From assembly GCA_900319275.1 (NCBI GenBank), contig ONNS01000005.1, forward strand, positions 10,717 to 64,498: a stretch of DNA of 53,782 nt. The letters run 5' to 3'. Made by a program: the position numbers and the translations under genes. The stretch is from an uncultured Eubacteriales bacterium (GTDB taxonomy: Bacteria > Bacillota > Clostridia > Oscillospirales > Oscillospiraceae). Within the stretch, counting starts at the first letter, position 1; every line of letters starts with the position of its first letter. Shown one piece after another: positions 34,670 through 44,258 of the stretch. Below the pieces are notes generated by a model. That model searched no databases, was not told the DNA's origin, and saw only the letters and a program-made list of their open reading frames with translations.

Positions 34670-36169
34670 ATGAAAAAAGGATATATATGGAAGCGACTGT
34701 TCAGGTCGCTTATCTCAATTTTAATTATTATGCTGATCGTGTTCACGATGGTGTACACGATGGTTCCGCGCGACAATATTTTCTTTGAGGACAGCACCTA
34801 CCGCAAGCTTGGCGGTAAGTCCGACGATAAGACCGAGTACGTCTATTCCACCTGGAAGAAGCTCGGTTATCTCGACTATGTCCGGATCAACGATTTTTGC
34901 CTCACGCGCTATGAGGCCGGCAGCCCGGAGATGGTCGCTGCCGTCGAGCCCGATTCCCCGGAGAGTCAGGAATTTGTGCGACTCTATACCGAGAAGGGCT
35001 ATACCGTAGAGAAGTATCTGCAGAGCGGCCGTTACTATGCCCATAAGGATATCCCAGTCATCAAGCGTATGGTCAGCTGGCTCGCTCAGCTCATTGTCAT
35101 CGACACTCCGTGGTCAGTAAAGGATGAGAACAACCCCGATCTTAAGCGCGGGCTGTCCCTTGGCCGGACGCCTACCGGCGGCGTGGCTCTCATCGGCAGC
35201 GGCACCACTCATAAATATCTGCTTTATACTGACAGCCACTTCCCCTGGCTGCATCAGAACATAATCGGTCTCAACTTCGGCACCTCCTATCCCACTTATC
35301 AGGGTCTGGACGTGATGCGCGTTCTGTTCCAGCCGCAGGGAACCGAGGTCAAGCGCCATGTTGTGTTTGAAAACGGCTACGAGACGGAATCCGGCATCAA
35401 CTTCGGCACGCTCAAGTATAAGTATATTCTCGACCGCATGGATCGCAAAAAGTTCGATGATAACTACGCCTCGTATGAGACGTTTAAGGATCAGCCCTCC
35501 ATGATCGGAACATCCTTCCTGATGGGTGTTTTCGCCATGGTTCTGGCCTATGTGCTCGGCCTGCCGATCGGCGTGCTGATGGCCCGTAAAAAGGACCGTC
35601 TGGCGGACCGACTGGGCATGGTATACATTATATTTATTATCTCCGTGCCGTCGCTGGCGTATATCTATCTGTTCCGTTATCTCGGCACCACGCTGTTGAA
35701 TCTGCCTTCTGTTTTTACTACCTACGGCCCTGGCGATGTACGCTCCTGGATTTTGCCGATCGTGTCACTCGCGCTGCCTTCGATCGCCAGCCTGATGCTC
35801 TGGACGCGTCGCTATGTCGTTGACCAGATGAACTCCGACTATGTCAAATTTGCCAAGTCCAAGGGTCTCAATCAGCGCGAAATTTTCAACAACCACATTT
35901 TCAAGAACGCCATTATTCCCATTGCTCAGGGTATTCCGGCTTCACTCGCCGGATGTATTACCGGCGCTATCATCACCGAGTCGGTCTACTCGGTCGGCGG
36001 CATGGGCAAGATGCTTCCGAACGCGATCCGGCAGTATAATAACGTCATGATCATTGCCCTCGCGTTTATCTTTTCCACCGTATCCGTGCTGTCTGTGCTG
36101 GCCGGTGATATTGTGCTGACCAAGGTGGATCCGCGTATTTCTCTCAGCGAGAAGGCAGGGAGGTCGTAA
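34670..36169 (+). CDS. oppB: Oligopeptide ABC permease, AmiC-type with large extracellular insert
   Basis: 499 residues against about 310 for ordinary OppB. After the first membrane span (LISILIIMLIVFTMVYTMV, 15-33) comes an extracytoplasmic insert of about 250 residues, then five more spans carrying the EAA-type loop (FAKSKGLNQREIF near 400). Streptococcal AmiC has the same length and layout, so the operon is Ami-like. The insert probably contacts the binding protein. Its stop shares one base with the next start. Confidence 0.95.
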   Translation: MKKGYIWKRLFRSLISILIIMLIVFTMVYTMVPRDNIFFEDSTYRKLGGKSDDKTEYVYSTWKKLGYLDYVRINDFCLTRYEAGSPEMVAAVEPDSPESQEFVRLYTEKGYTVEKYLQSGRYYAHKDIPVIKRMVSWLAQLIVIDTPWSVKDENNPDLKRGLSLGRTPTGGVALIGSGTTHKYLLYTDSHFPWLHQNIIGLNFGTSYPTYQGLDVMRVLFQPQGTEVKRHVVFENGYETESGINFGTLKYKYILDRMDRKKFDDNYASYETFKDQPSMIGTSFLMGVFAMVLAYVLGLPIGVLMARKKDRLADRLGMVYIIFIISVPSLAYIYLFRYLGTTLLNLPSVFTTYGPGDVRSWILPIVSLALPSIASLMLWTRRYVVDQMNSDYVKFAKSKGLNQREIFNNHIFKNAIIPIAQGIPASLAGCITGAIITESVYSVGGMGKMLPNAIRQYNNVMIIALAFIFSTVSVLSVLAGDIVLTKVDPRISLSEKAGRS

Positions 36170-37104
36170 TGAATACAGAGAATATAGAAAGCCAGGATCT
36201 GTTTGAATTCGCTGCCTATGACGAGCTCGAATCCGAGCATATCGCCGCACCGCGCTACTCCTATTGGAAGTCTGTCTGGCGTACCTTCTTCAAGAACAAA
36301 TTCACAGTCTGCGTTGCTGTGCTGCTGGTGATCATTGTCACCTTTGCGCTGATCCAGCCGCTTCACTCCGGCTACAGCCCGATCAACACGCCGAACATCA
36401 ATAATTCCGAGCTCAAATTTCTCAAGCCCAGCGCCGAGCATATTTTCGGCACCGACCATGTCGGCAACGAGGTATTTGACGCGGTCTGGGCCGGTGCGCG
36501 CAACTCCATCATTATCAGCTTTACCTGCACGGCGATCAATATGCTGGTCGGTATTCCGATCGGCGCGCTCTGGGGTTTCTCCAAGCGTATGGACAAGTGG
36601 ATGATCGAGGTTTACAATGTCGTCTCGAACGTCCCGTTCCTGCTGCTTGCGATGATCCTGTCCTATGTCCTTGGTGCCGGTATGCGCTCTCTGATCATCA
36701 CAATGACCTGTACCGAGTGGATTTTTGTCGCATACTTCATCCGCACTCAGGTCATGATCATCCGCGACCGTGAGTACAACATGGCCTCCAAGTGCCTTGG
36801 CACCAGCACATGGACGATGATCGTTAAAAATATTCTGCCCTATCTGATTTCTGTCATTATGACCTATGTTTCCCGGCAGATTCCTAATCTGATCTCGTAT
36901 GAGGTTTTCCTGTCCTACATGGGTCTCGGTCTCGGCACGACCAATGCCTCTCTCGGCCAGTCCATCTCAATGTATACCTCGTACATGAACGGTTATCCGC
37001 ATCTGTTCTGGATTCCGGTCGGTGTGCTTGCCATCAGCTCGTTCTCTCTGTATATCGTGGGCCAGAAGCTCGCTGACGCGGCCGATCCGCGCACGCATAT
37101 GTAA
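36169..37104 (+). CDS. oppC: Oligopeptide ABC permease, second subunit
   Basis: 311 residues. A soluble head with an acidic stretch (residues 1-35), the OppC N-terminal domain (SYWKSVWRTFFKNKFTVCVA) and six membrane spans. The EAA loop is NMASKCLGTSTWTMIVKNIL. GGGAGG precedes the ATG that overlaps the oppB stop by one base. Pairs with OppB to form the membrane channel. Confidence 0.95.
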   Translation: MNTENIESQDLFEFAAYDELESEHIAAPRYSYWKSVWRTFFKNKFTVCVAVLLVIIVTFALIQPLHSGYSPINTPNINNSELKFLKPSAEHIFGTDHVGNEVFDAVWAGARNSIIISFTCTAINMLVGIPIGALWGFSKRMDKWMIEVYNVVSNVPFLLLAMILSYVLGAGMRSLIITMTCTEWIFVAYFIRTQVMIIRDREYNMASKCLGTSTWTMIVKNILPYLISVIMTYVSRQIPNLISYEVFLSYMGLGLGTTNASLGQSISMYTSYMNGYPHLFWIPVGVLAISSFSLYIVGQKLADAADPRTHM

Positions 37105-37116
37105 GGGGGAAGGACA

Positions 37117-38193
37117 ATGGCAGAAAATCGTAATGTTATCCTGTCAGCCAAGGACGTGGAGGTCAAATTCCGCGTTCGTGACAATTACCTGACCGCCATC
37201 CGCGGTGTTTCTCTCGACCTCTATGAGGGAGAGACCTTTGCCATCGTCGGCGAGTCCGGCTCCGGCAAGTCTGTCTTTACCAAGACCTTCACCGGTATGC
37301 TCGAATCCAACGGCAGCATTTCCCGCGGCAGCGTCATGTTCCACGGTAAGGATCTGAGCAAGCTGAAAACCGATAAGGACTGGGAGGGCATCCGCGGCGC
37401 GAAGATCTCCACGATCTTTCAGGATCCGATGACCTCGCTCAACCCGATCCGCACGATCGGTTCGCAGATCACTGAGGTCATTGAAAAGCATCAGGGAATC
37501 TCTAAGGCCGAGGCAAAGCAGCAGGCTATCGAGATGATGGAGCGTGTCGGCATCAAAAACGCAGCCGACCGCTTCGACGAGTATCCCTTCCAGTACTCCG
37601 GCGGCATGCGCCAGCGTATCGTCATCGCCATCGCGCTCAGCTGCCACCCGGAGATCCTGATCTGTGACGAACCGACCACCGCGCTCGATGTCACGATCCA
37701 GGCGCAGATTATCTCACTGATCCGCGACCTGCAGAGGGAGCTGAAGTTTACCACGCTCTATATCACGCACGATCTCGGCGTCGTCGCCAATGTGGCCGAC
37801 CGTGTCGGCGTCATGTACGGCGGGCAGATCGTCGAATACGGCACGGTGGAAGAGATCTTTTTTGATCCGCGCCATCCCTACACCTGGGCGCTGCTCTCCT
37901 CGCTGCCGCAGCTCGGCGTCAAAGGGCAGGATCTGTTTTATATCGCGGGCACGCCGCCGTCCCTGTACAACGAGATCAAGGGAGACGCCTTTGCTCCGCG
38001 CAACGAGCACGCCCTGAAGATCGATTTTGTGAAGGAGCCGCCCTATTTCCAGGTCAGTGATACACACTTCGCCAAGACCTGGCTGCTCGATCCGCGCGCT
38101 CCGAAGCTGGAAAAGCCGGAGAGCATTCAGAACCTTCACGAAAAAATCAAAAAGATGACAGATAAGGGAGGAGCGTTCCATGTCGACAACTAA
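37117..38193 (+). CDS. oppD: Oligopeptide ABC transporter ATP-binding protein D
   Basis: 358 residues. Walker A GESGSGKS (near residue 46), signature [12 protein letters not shown], Walker [14 protein letters not shown] and switch His in [11 protein letters not shown]. The C-terminal oligopeptide extension ([15 protein letters not shown]) is present, with no iron-sulfur cysteine cluster typical of some OppD. Forms the heterodimeric motor with OppF; the genes overlap by 14 bases. Confidence 0.96.
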   Translation: MAENRNVILSAKDVEVKFRVRDNYLTAIRGVSLDLYEGETFAIVGESGSGKSVFTKTFTGMLESNGSISRGSVMFHGKDLSKLKTDKDWEGIRGAKISTIFQDPMTSLNPIRTIGSQITEVIEKHQGISKAEAKQQAIEMMERVGIKNAADRFDEYPFQYSGGMRQRIVIAIALSCHPEILICDEPTTALDVTIQAQIISLIRDLQRELKFTTLYITHDLGVVANVADRVGVMYGGQIVEYGTVEEIFFDPRHPYTWALLSSLPQLGVKGQDLFYIAGTPPSLYNEIKGDAFAPRNEHALKIDFVKEPPYFQVSDTHFAKTWLLDPRAPKLEKPESIQNLHEKIKKMTDKGGAFHVDN

Positions 38194-39154
38194 TGAGGAC
38201 AGAGAGGTCATCCTGTCCATCAAGCATGTGGACATCTCCTTTGATGTTGGCCATAAGAAGAAATTCTATGCCGTCAAGGACGCGAATTTCGACATTTACA
38301 AGGGTGAGACCTTTGCGCTTGTGGGCGAATCGGGCTCCGGCAAGACGACGCTGGGCCGCGCGATCATGCGCATCAACCCCTGCAGTGCCGGCGAGATCGA
38401 CTTTGAAGGCAAACGCATCTCCGGCGCGATTTCCCACGAAGAGGACCGCAATGTCGTCCGCAATATTCAGATGATTTTCCAGGATCCCGCGGCCTCTCTT
38501 AACGAGCGCGCCACGATTGAGTACTGCGTGTCGGAGGGCCTGTATAACTTCCATCTGTACAAGGACGAGGACGAGCGCATTGCCAAGGTGGATAAGGCCC
38601 TGCAGGACGTGGGTCTGCTGCCCGAGCATAAATCCCGTTACCCGCACGAATTTTCCGGCGGCCAGCGGCAGCGTGTCGGCATTGCCCGCGCCATGATCAT
38701 GGATCCGAAGTTCATCGTGGCTGACGAGCCGATCTCGGCACTCGATGTTTCGATTCGTGCGCAGGTGCTCAACCTGATGAATAAACTCAAGGCTGAGAAA
38801 AACCTGACCTATCTTTTCATCGCCCACGATCTCTCGGTCGTCCGCTTCATCGCCGACCGTATCGCGGTCATCCACCTCGGTGAGATCGTTGAGATCGCGG
38901 ACTCCGAGACGCTGTTCCTCTATCCGCTGCACCCCTATACGATCTCCCTGCTCTCCTCGGTGCCGATGCCCGATCCGATCGTCGAGCGAACCCGCCGCCA
39001 TATCGACTACGATCCCTCGCAGCTTGAGCAGACCGATGAGAAGCGCGAGCTGCGTGAAATCCGCCCGGGTCACTTTGTCTTTGCCACGAAGCACGAATTC
39101 GAGGGCTATGAGACGAAGCTGCGCGGCCTCGAGGCCGAGCGTGCCGCCCTGTAA
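38180..39154 (+). CDS. oppF: Oligopeptide ABC transporter ATP-binding protein F
   Basis: 324 residues. Walker [10 protein letters not shown] (near residue 52), signature [12 protein letters not shown], Walker [14 protein letters not shown], switch His in FIAHDLSVV, and the C-terminal [14 protein letters not shown] extension. Last gene of the operon; starts inside the end of oppD and is followed by a strong two-way terminator. Confidence 0.96.
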   Translation: MSTTNEDREVILSIKHVDISFDVGHKKKFYAVKDANFDIYKGETFALVGESGSGKTTLGRAIMRINPCSAGEIDFEGKRISGAISHEEDRNVVRNIQMIFQDPAASLNERATIEYCVSEGLYNFHLYKDEDERIAKVDKALQDVGLLPEHKSRYPHEFSGGQRQRVGIARAMIMDPKFIVADEPISALDVSIRAQVLNLMNKLKAEKNLTYLFIAHDLSVVRFIADRIAVIHLGEIVEIADSETLFLYPLHPYTISLLSSVPMPDPIVERTRRHIDYDPSQLEQTDEKRELREIRPGHFVFATKHEFEGYETKLRGLEAERAAL

Positions 39155-39182
39155 AAACACAGACAATCTCATAAAACAGAAA

Positions 39183-39212
39183 GCAGAGCATGATCAGTTC
39201 ATGCTCTGCTTA
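39183..39212. terminator. Two-way terminator after oppF
   Basis: AAGCAGAGCATGA (39183-39195) pairs with TCATGCTCTGCTT (39200-39212), with A-rich and T-rich flanks, so it can end both oppF and the convergent membrane-protein gene. Confidence 0.85.
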
Positions 39213-39232
39213 ACTTTATGCGTAGACAAGTA

Positions 39233-39625
39233 TCAGACGAAAACATAGGCTAAAATCACAGCTACGGCGAGATACACAAGTCCGAGAAAGAGGGGATAGT
39301 TGAAGCTGTCCTCTCTTTCTTCGCGTTTCTCGGCCAGATACTCGGAAAAGCTCTGCCGGGGGCCGTGCTCGCGCCGCAGACCGCGCCCAAGAAGAAACGC
39401 AGAGATATCGAAGTCTCCGTGCAGAAAGAGAGAATACACCACCCCGGCGATCAGCAGCAGCGCAGCGATGATCGTCAGCGTATCCGTAAAGATCAGCAGA
39501 CGGTTGTATTCGGAAATGGCTGTCTTGGAAATCGGATAGAAAAGCGTAATGATCAGCTGTACGATCAGAACGCGCGGCTTGATGTTCCGAAAGCGCTGTT
39601 TTAATTTATCCAGTCGTTTCTTCAT
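39233..39625 (-). CDS. Small membrane protein (DUF3899-like)
   Basis: 130 residues with three membrane segments (about 17-32, 47-68, 110-130) and a charged loop (LGRGLRREHGPRQSFSEYLA) between the second and third. This layout and the SFSEYLxEKREER block remind me of DUF3899 membrane proteins; the match is from memory. Function unknown. Own promoter at 39661-39690 (TTGACG, 18 bases, TAAGAT on the minus strand). Confidence 0.75.
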   Translation of the reverse strand: MKKRLDKLKQRFRNIKPRVLIVQLIITLFYPISKTAISEYNRLLIFTDTLTIIAALLLIAGVVYSLFLHGDFDISAFLLGRGLRREHGPRQSFSEYLAEKREEREDSFNYPLFLGLVYLAVAVILAYVFV

Positions 39626-39660
39626 CGGTAATCATGTACCTTTCGATAGTTGTCGTGCCT

Positions 39661-39690
39661 ATCTTAGCAGAGTGCGTGCCGATCCGTCAA
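39661..39690 (-). promoter_or_regulatory. Promoter of the small membrane protein gene
   Basis: Minus strand TTGACG (39690-39685), 18 bases, TAAGAT (39666-39661). Confidence 0.5.
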
Positions 39691-39712
39691 GAGTGAAGCC
39701 GGATAAAAGAAC

Positions 39713-39749
39713 GAGCGGCAAGCTCGCCGATTCTGCTTGCTTGCCGCTC
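39713..39749 (-). terminator. Terminator of the beta-helix lipoprotein gene
   Basis: GAGCGGCAAG (39713-39722) pairs with CTTGCCGCTC (39740-39749); on the minus strand TTCTTTTATCC follows. Confidence 0.8.
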
Positions 39750-39763
39750 ATGGATTCCGACGA

Positions 39764-41083
39764 TCAGAACCGACCGCCGCGGCCGCCCATGCCGCCGCCG
39801 TGTCCGCCAAAGTCGCCCATTTCACCGCCGCCCATGCCGCCGCGGCCACCGAATTCGCCGCCCATCTGTCCGCCAAAGCCGCCGCCGAAGCCGCCCATGT
39901 TGCCGGGGCCGCCCATCATCTGGTTGGTGAGCTGAGAAACCTGGCTGCCGTTGACGGTCACAGTGCCGCCGTTGAGCTGGCCGATATAGTCATAGTCAAA
40001 CGGAGACGTGGCCGTGATGTTCAGCGTGCCGCCGTTGATATAGAGACTGCCGTTCGCGTCGAGCGCGTCGGTGTCGCCCTGGCCCATCTCGATCGTGATG
40101 TCGCCGCCGTTGACAGTGATGGCAACCTCGCAGGCCCGGGATTTTGCGGTGGCGTTGATGCCGTCGTCAGTCGCATAGATCTGGATCGTCCCGCCGTTGA
40201 TCGTGATGTTCGTGGCCTCGATGGCCTCGGTGGCCTTGAGATCAAAGCTGCCGCCGTCGATGATGAGGGTCGTGGTGGCCTGGATCGCGTCGCTTGCGGC
40301 TTGGATTGAGAAGTCACCGCCGGTGATCGCGATGCTGCCGAGCGTGTAGTCCTCGTCGTTCTCGCAGCGGATGGCGTCTTTATACGACTGGATCGTGAAC
40401 GTGCCGCCGCAGATGTTGATCGAGTCGTTGACCTCGATCCCGTCGTCGGCAGTCTGGATCACATAGCTGCCGCCGGTGACCTTCAGATCGTCTTTGCAGC
40501 TGATGCCGTTGCCGTCGTAGGAGACGACCGTCAGGCTGCCGAGACCGTTGAGCGTCAGATCGTCCTTCGAGAAGATGACGGCGTCGGTGTTGGTATCGCC
40601 GTCGGCGACAAAGCTGCCGGTGACCGTCAGCGTGTTGCTGCTGCCCTCGGCGGTCGTGATAAAGACCTTGTCGGCCTCGACCACATAGATGCAGGGCAGA
40701 GTGTCGTTCGTGATGCTCACGCCGTCCAGCACCAGCTGAACCTTTGCCTTTTCATCGGTGACCGTGATCTTGACGATGCAGTTTGCGGCGGTGCCGCTGA
40801 GAACATAGGTGCCGCTCTCGGTGATCTCGACCGTGCTGTTGTCGCTGACCGTCAGAGTCTTCGCCTCGCTGAGATCGGCGCTCTGAGCAAGGTCGCGCTC
40901 GGTGTAGACGCCGCTGTCGGCGCTCGCAGTGGTTGAGGCGCTCAGCACGGCGGCCGTGGCGCTGCCCGTACTGTACGAGCCGTTGCCCAATGCATAGGCG
41001 CTGCCGCAGCCGGCGAGCAGCCCGGCCAGCATGGCCGTTGTGACCGCGGCGGTAAAGGCTTTCTTCCTGTTGAAATACTTCAT
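39764..41083 (-). CDS. Carbohydrate-binding beta-helix lipoprotein (Cthe_2159-like)
   Basis: 439 residues. The signal peptide ends in a lipobox (LLAGC), so the protein is lipid-anchored outside the cell. Residues 75-385 are a repetitive beta-helix of the Cthe_2159/PF14262 type: repeated units such as ADDGIEVNDSINICGGTF and SDAIQATTTLIIDGGSF. The characterised relative binds cellulose and pectin-like polygalacturonate with calcium. The last 45 residues are a low-complexity Gly/Met/Phe tail (MGGFGGGFGGQMGG...). A surface role in plant polysaccharide binding is likely but not proven. Confidence 0.9.
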   Translation of the reverse strand: MKYFNRKKAFTAAVTTAMLAGLLAGCGSAYALGNGSYSTGSATAAVLSASTTASADSGVYTERDLAQSADLSEAKTLTVSDNSTVEITESGTYVLSGTAANCIVKITVTDEKAKVQLVLDGVSITNDTLPCIYVVEADKVFITTAEGSSNTLTVTGSFVADGDTNTDAVIFSKDDLTLNGLGSLTVVSYDGNGISCKDDLKVTGGSYVIQTADDGIEVNDSINICGGTFTIQSYKDAIRCENDEDYTLGSIAITGGDFSIQAASDAIQATTTLIIDGGSFDLKATEAIEATNITINGGTIQIYATDDGINATAKSRACEVAITVNGGDITIEMGQGDTDALDANGSLYINGGTLNITATSPFDYDYIGQLNGGTVTVNGSQVSQLTNQMMGGPGNMGGFGGGFGGQMGGEFGGRGGMGGGEMGDFGGHGGGMGGRGGRF

Positions 41084-41215
41084 GGTTCATACCTCCTTGT
41101 ATCAAAAGCCTGTAGTGTTGCTCTGTAAGTCCCTCTCTTCCTGGGACGAACAAAAGATACCGCGGATAGTTTATATGAACCTTAGAAAAATATGAAGCAT
41201 TTGTGAACAAAAGAG

Positions 41216-42268
41216 TCACAGTAATTTTGTGTAGGCGCGAAATGCGGTCGGGATCGCAAAGTCACGCTCCAGCTCCGCCGCTGTTTTCCAGACATAACTG
41301 GGAGACGCCTTCGAAAGAGCAACGCGATAGCCGAGCATATGCCACTCGACATGGGTAAAAATGTGCTTCGCCTCGCCGAGCGGCTCTATGTCGAGCAGCG
41401 ACAGGCCCTCGGAGGTCAACAGTTGCCGCAGCTCATCCTCGCCGAGCGCGCCGTCGCGGTTCGGCAGCTGCCAGAGTCCGGCCAGCAGGCCTTTGCCGGG
41501 GCGCTTTTCGATCGCATAGCGCTCGCCGCAGTGCAGCAGCAGAACGGTCCGCGCCTCAATGCGGCGCTGCTTTTTTGCGCTGCGCACAGGGTAGAGCGCC
41601 GCAGTACCGCTCTGCGCGGCGCGGCAGTGCTCGCGCAGCGGACACAGGAGACAGCGGGGCTCGGCATTGGGGATACAGACGGTCTCACCGAGTTCCATCA
41701 GCCCCTCAGTCAGCAGTGCAGCGGCCTCGCCGCGAGGGTAGATCTGCCGCAGCGCCTCACTGACGGCGGCCTTGGTCTTCTGGCTCAGCACGTCGTCCCC
41801 ACACGCGAGCAGCCGCATCACGACGCGCAGAACGTTGCCGTCCACGGCCGGCTCGCCTTCCCCGCAGGCGATCGAGGCGATGGCCCCGGCCGTATAGTCG
41901 CCGATGCCGGGCAGTGTGCGCAGCTCTGCGGCCGTGCGCGGCAACTCGCCGCCGTAGTCCGCCATCACCTTCTCGGCGGCCTTTTTGAGATTGCGGGCGC
42001 GGCTGTAGTAGCCGAGCCCCTCCCACAGCTTTAAGAGCCGCTCCTCGTCGCAGGCCGCGAGCGCGGCGACGTCCGGCAGCTCGCGCAGAAAGCGGAGGTA
42101 ATAGGGGATCACGGCCTCAATGCGCGTCTGCTGCAGCATGATCTCGGAGATCCACACGGTATACGGCGACGGGTCACCGCGCCAGGGCAGTTCGCGGCGG
42201 TTGACCGCGTACCAGTCTGTCAGCGGCGATACGCACACGCGCAGCAGAGATAAGTCGTTTTCATTCAT
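41216..42268 (-). CDS. mutY: Adenine DNA glycosylase
   Basis: 350 residues. It removes adenine mispaired with 8-oxoguanine. The catalytic Glu in WISEIMLQQTRIEAV, helix-hairpin-helix LPGIGDYTAGAIASIACG, catalytic Asp in AVDGNVLRVVMRL, the 4Fe-4S cluster cysteines (CIPNAEPRCLLCPLREHC) and a C-terminal NUDIX-like 8-oxoG recognition domain are all present. AAAGGA precedes the ATG. Separated from the upstream operon by a terminator. Confidence 0.97.
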   Translation of the reverse strand: MNENDLSLLRVCVSPLTDWYAVNRRELPWRGDPSPYTVWISEIMLQQTRIEAVIPYYLRFLRELPDVAALAACDEERLLKLWEGLGYYSRARNLKKAAEKVMADYGGELPRTAAELRTLPGIGDYTAGAIASIACGEGEPAVDGNVLRVVMRLLACGDDVLSQKTKAAVSEALRQIYPRGEAAALLTEGLMELGETVCIPNAEPRCLLCPLREHCRAAQSGTAALYPVRSAKKQRRIEARTVLLLHCGERYAIEKRPGKGLLAGLWQLPNRDGALGEDELRQLLTSEGLSLLDIEPLGEAKHIFTHVEWHMLGYRVALSKASPSYVWKTAAELERDFAIPTAFRAYTKLL

Positions 42269-42297
42269 GGATAAATCCTTTCAGGGAGAAAATGCTT

Positions 42298-42326
42298 GCC
42301 GCCGGAGGCGGAACGCTTCCGGCGGC
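42298..42326 (-). terminator. Terminator of the ymdB-sbcD-sbcC-like operon
   Basis: GCCGCCGGA (42298-42306) pairs with TCCGGCGGC (42318-42326); on the minus strand AAGCATTTTCTCC follows. Confidence 0.75.
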
Positions 42327-42350
42327 GAACGGGACTACGTCCGTAGGTGT

Positions 42351-44258
42351 TTATGATACCTGGCGGCAGGTGAAGAGAATCACCTGTCGTTCCTTCGCAA
42401 TCTGGCTGAGCAGCTGCATGGCCTGGGCGACGCGGGTATCGTCGAGATTCACAAGGGCGTCGTCGATGATCAAGGGACAGGGCTCGCCGTCGGGCAGGGC
42501 CAGCTCGCAGACGGCCAGACGCACGGCCAGATACAGAAGATCCAGCGTGCCGGCGCTGAGATATTCGCTCTCGTGCGCGACGGTGTCGCCTTCGGCTTTC
42601 GCAAGCGCGGAAAAGTCGCGGTTGATGAGTACGTCCGAGTAGCGTCCGCCGGTGACGAGGGACATATACTGTCCGGCCAGCTTCCCAAGCTCGGGGGAGA
42701 AGCGGCTCTGCAGCTCCGTGTCGGCGGCCTTCAGCGTCTCGCAGGCCAGCGTGATCGCATCGTACTCCTGCTGCAGCGCCTCGCGCTCGCTCTCCATATA
42801 GCTCAGATCGCTCGCAAGCACCATCGCCTCGCCCATAGCGGACAGACGCCCGTTGAGGCTCGCAATCTGGGATGAGAGCTTTTCGGCGCTGGCGCGCGCA
42901 GCGGCGAGTTCGCGGCCGAGGCGCGCGGCCTCGGTGCTGCCGGAGGCAAAATCGAGATCGCTCAGCGCGGTCTCCTCCAGCTGGCTCTGGCGGGATCTGG
43001 CCTTTTCATAGTCCGCGCGGCTTGCGCGCTCGGTCTGTTCGGCGTCCAGCAGGCGGACCGTCAGCGCCTTGTAGTCCTCCAGCATCGCACTGATGTCCGA
43101 GGGCTTTTGTGCCCTATAGCGTTTCAGAAGCTCGCTTCGGGCCGCTTGCGCCGCCTCGGCTTCGCGGCGGACCGTGAAGTAGCGCAGAAGCAGCACGATC
43201 GCGGCGAGCGCAAAGGCCGCGGCGCCGATGATATAATAGATGACCTGCAAATGATTGTAGAGCGCCACAGTCACCATCGCCAGTACCAGCAGCACGATCG
43301 CGGGCCAGACAGGGAAGCGCTGCTGTGCCGCCGTCCGCAGCTGTGTCAGCTCGCGGAGATCGGCGTTGACCTGCCCCTCAACCTTGGCGAGCGGTTCGCC
43401 GCCGAAGGGGCTCTGCCGCAGCTCGTCGCGGCACAGACTCACCTGCCGCAGCGCGGCGTCGTGCTCGTCGCTGCGCGAGCGCAATACGGCGCGCCCGGCG
43501 TTCAGACGGTCCAGCGCCTCTTTGCGCTGCTTTTTGCGGCTGTCGGTGACGGCGGTCTCCAGCGCGGCGCACTCGGCGCGTGTGTTCTCCAGCCGCTCCT
43601 GCAGCAGGGCCATGTCGCCCTTCGAGCCGTTCATCTCGTTGAGCAGCAGCTTTGATTCGGCGATGCGGCTCTCGAGCGCGGGCAGACTGCCGCGTCGGTT
43701 ATAGCGCCGTTTGCGCTGCCAGGCGCGCAGCTGTTCGTCGGCCTCGGTGTACGAGGTCTGCTCGTCGCCGCTCGAAACGATGGACATGATCCGTTTTTCC
43801 AACTCCGGGCTGCCGGAAACGGCAACGGTGCCCTGCTCGATAAAGGCGCTGCGGCAGAACACATCGCGGCTGACGCCGGTCAGCTGCTCGCCGGCGTTGC
43901 GCCCTGTCATACCCTCGACAGGCACATTGCTGTCCGTATAGGTGGCCGTAAACTCGCGCATCGGAGCGTTTTTGGCCCGCGTGCGGCGCGTCAGCGTGAT
44001 ATCGCAGCCGCGCGCCGTCAGCTCCATGCTGCCTTCCATCGGCGCGCCGGACCAAGGGGCATAGCGCAGCTTGTCCGGCAGATAACCGGCGCGGGGGCGC
44101 TCGGCACTGTCGATGCCGTAGAGCATCGCGCGGATAAAGGCGCACCAGGTCGATTTGCCGCTCTCGTTCGGGGCGTAGATCACGTTCAGACCGTCGTGAA
44201 AGTGCAGTTTTTCGTTTTCCAGCTTCCCGAAGGAGGCAGTCAGCTCATTGATCTGCAT
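42351..44258 (-). CDS. SbcC/YhaN-like coiled-coil ATPase
   Basis: 635 residues. Walker A is APNESGKSTW near residue 31, a Q-loop and an SbcC-type C-terminal block (YLSAGTLDLLYLAVRLAV signature, then Walker B PLIIDDALVNLDD). The middle is coiled coil, interrupted by two membrane-like segments (WPAIVLLVLAMVTVAL and YIIGAAAFALAAIVLLL, about 300-345), the hallmark of YhaN rather than classical SbcC. It overlaps the metallophosphoesterase gene by 14 bases. The pair should form a membrane-tethered SbcCD/Mre11-Rad50-like complex acting on DNA ends; the precise role of YhaN-type proteins is not settled. Confidence 0.88.
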   Translation of the reverse strand: MQINELTASFGKLENEKLHFHDGLNVIYAPNESGKSTWCAFIRAMLYGIDSAERPRAGYLPDKLRYAPWSGAPMEGSMELTARGCDITLTRRTRAKNAPMREFTATYTDSNVPVEGMTGRNAGEQLTGVSRDVFCRSAFIEQGTVAVSGSPELEKRIMSIVSSGDEQTSYTEADEQLRAWQRKRRYNRRGSLPALESRIAESKLLLNEMNGSKGDMALLQERLENTRAECAALETAVTDSRKKQRKEALDRLNAGRAVLRSRSDEHDAALRQVSLCRDELRQSPFGGEPLAKVEGQVNADLRELTQLRTAAQQRFPVWPAIVLLVLAMVTVALYNHLQVIYYIIGAAAFALAAIVLLLRYFTVRREAEAAQAARSELLKRYRAQKPSDISAMLEDYKALTVRLLDAEQTERASRADYEKARSRQSQLEETALSDLDFASGSTEAARLGRELAAARASAEKLSSQIASLNGRLSAMGEAMVLASDLSYMESEREALQQEYDAITLACETLKAADTELQSRFSPELGKLAGQYMSLVTGGRYSDVLINRDFSALAKAEGDTVAHESEYLSAGTLDLLYLAVRLAVCELALPDGEPCPLIIDDALVNLDDTRVAQAMQLLSQIAKERQVILFTCRQVS

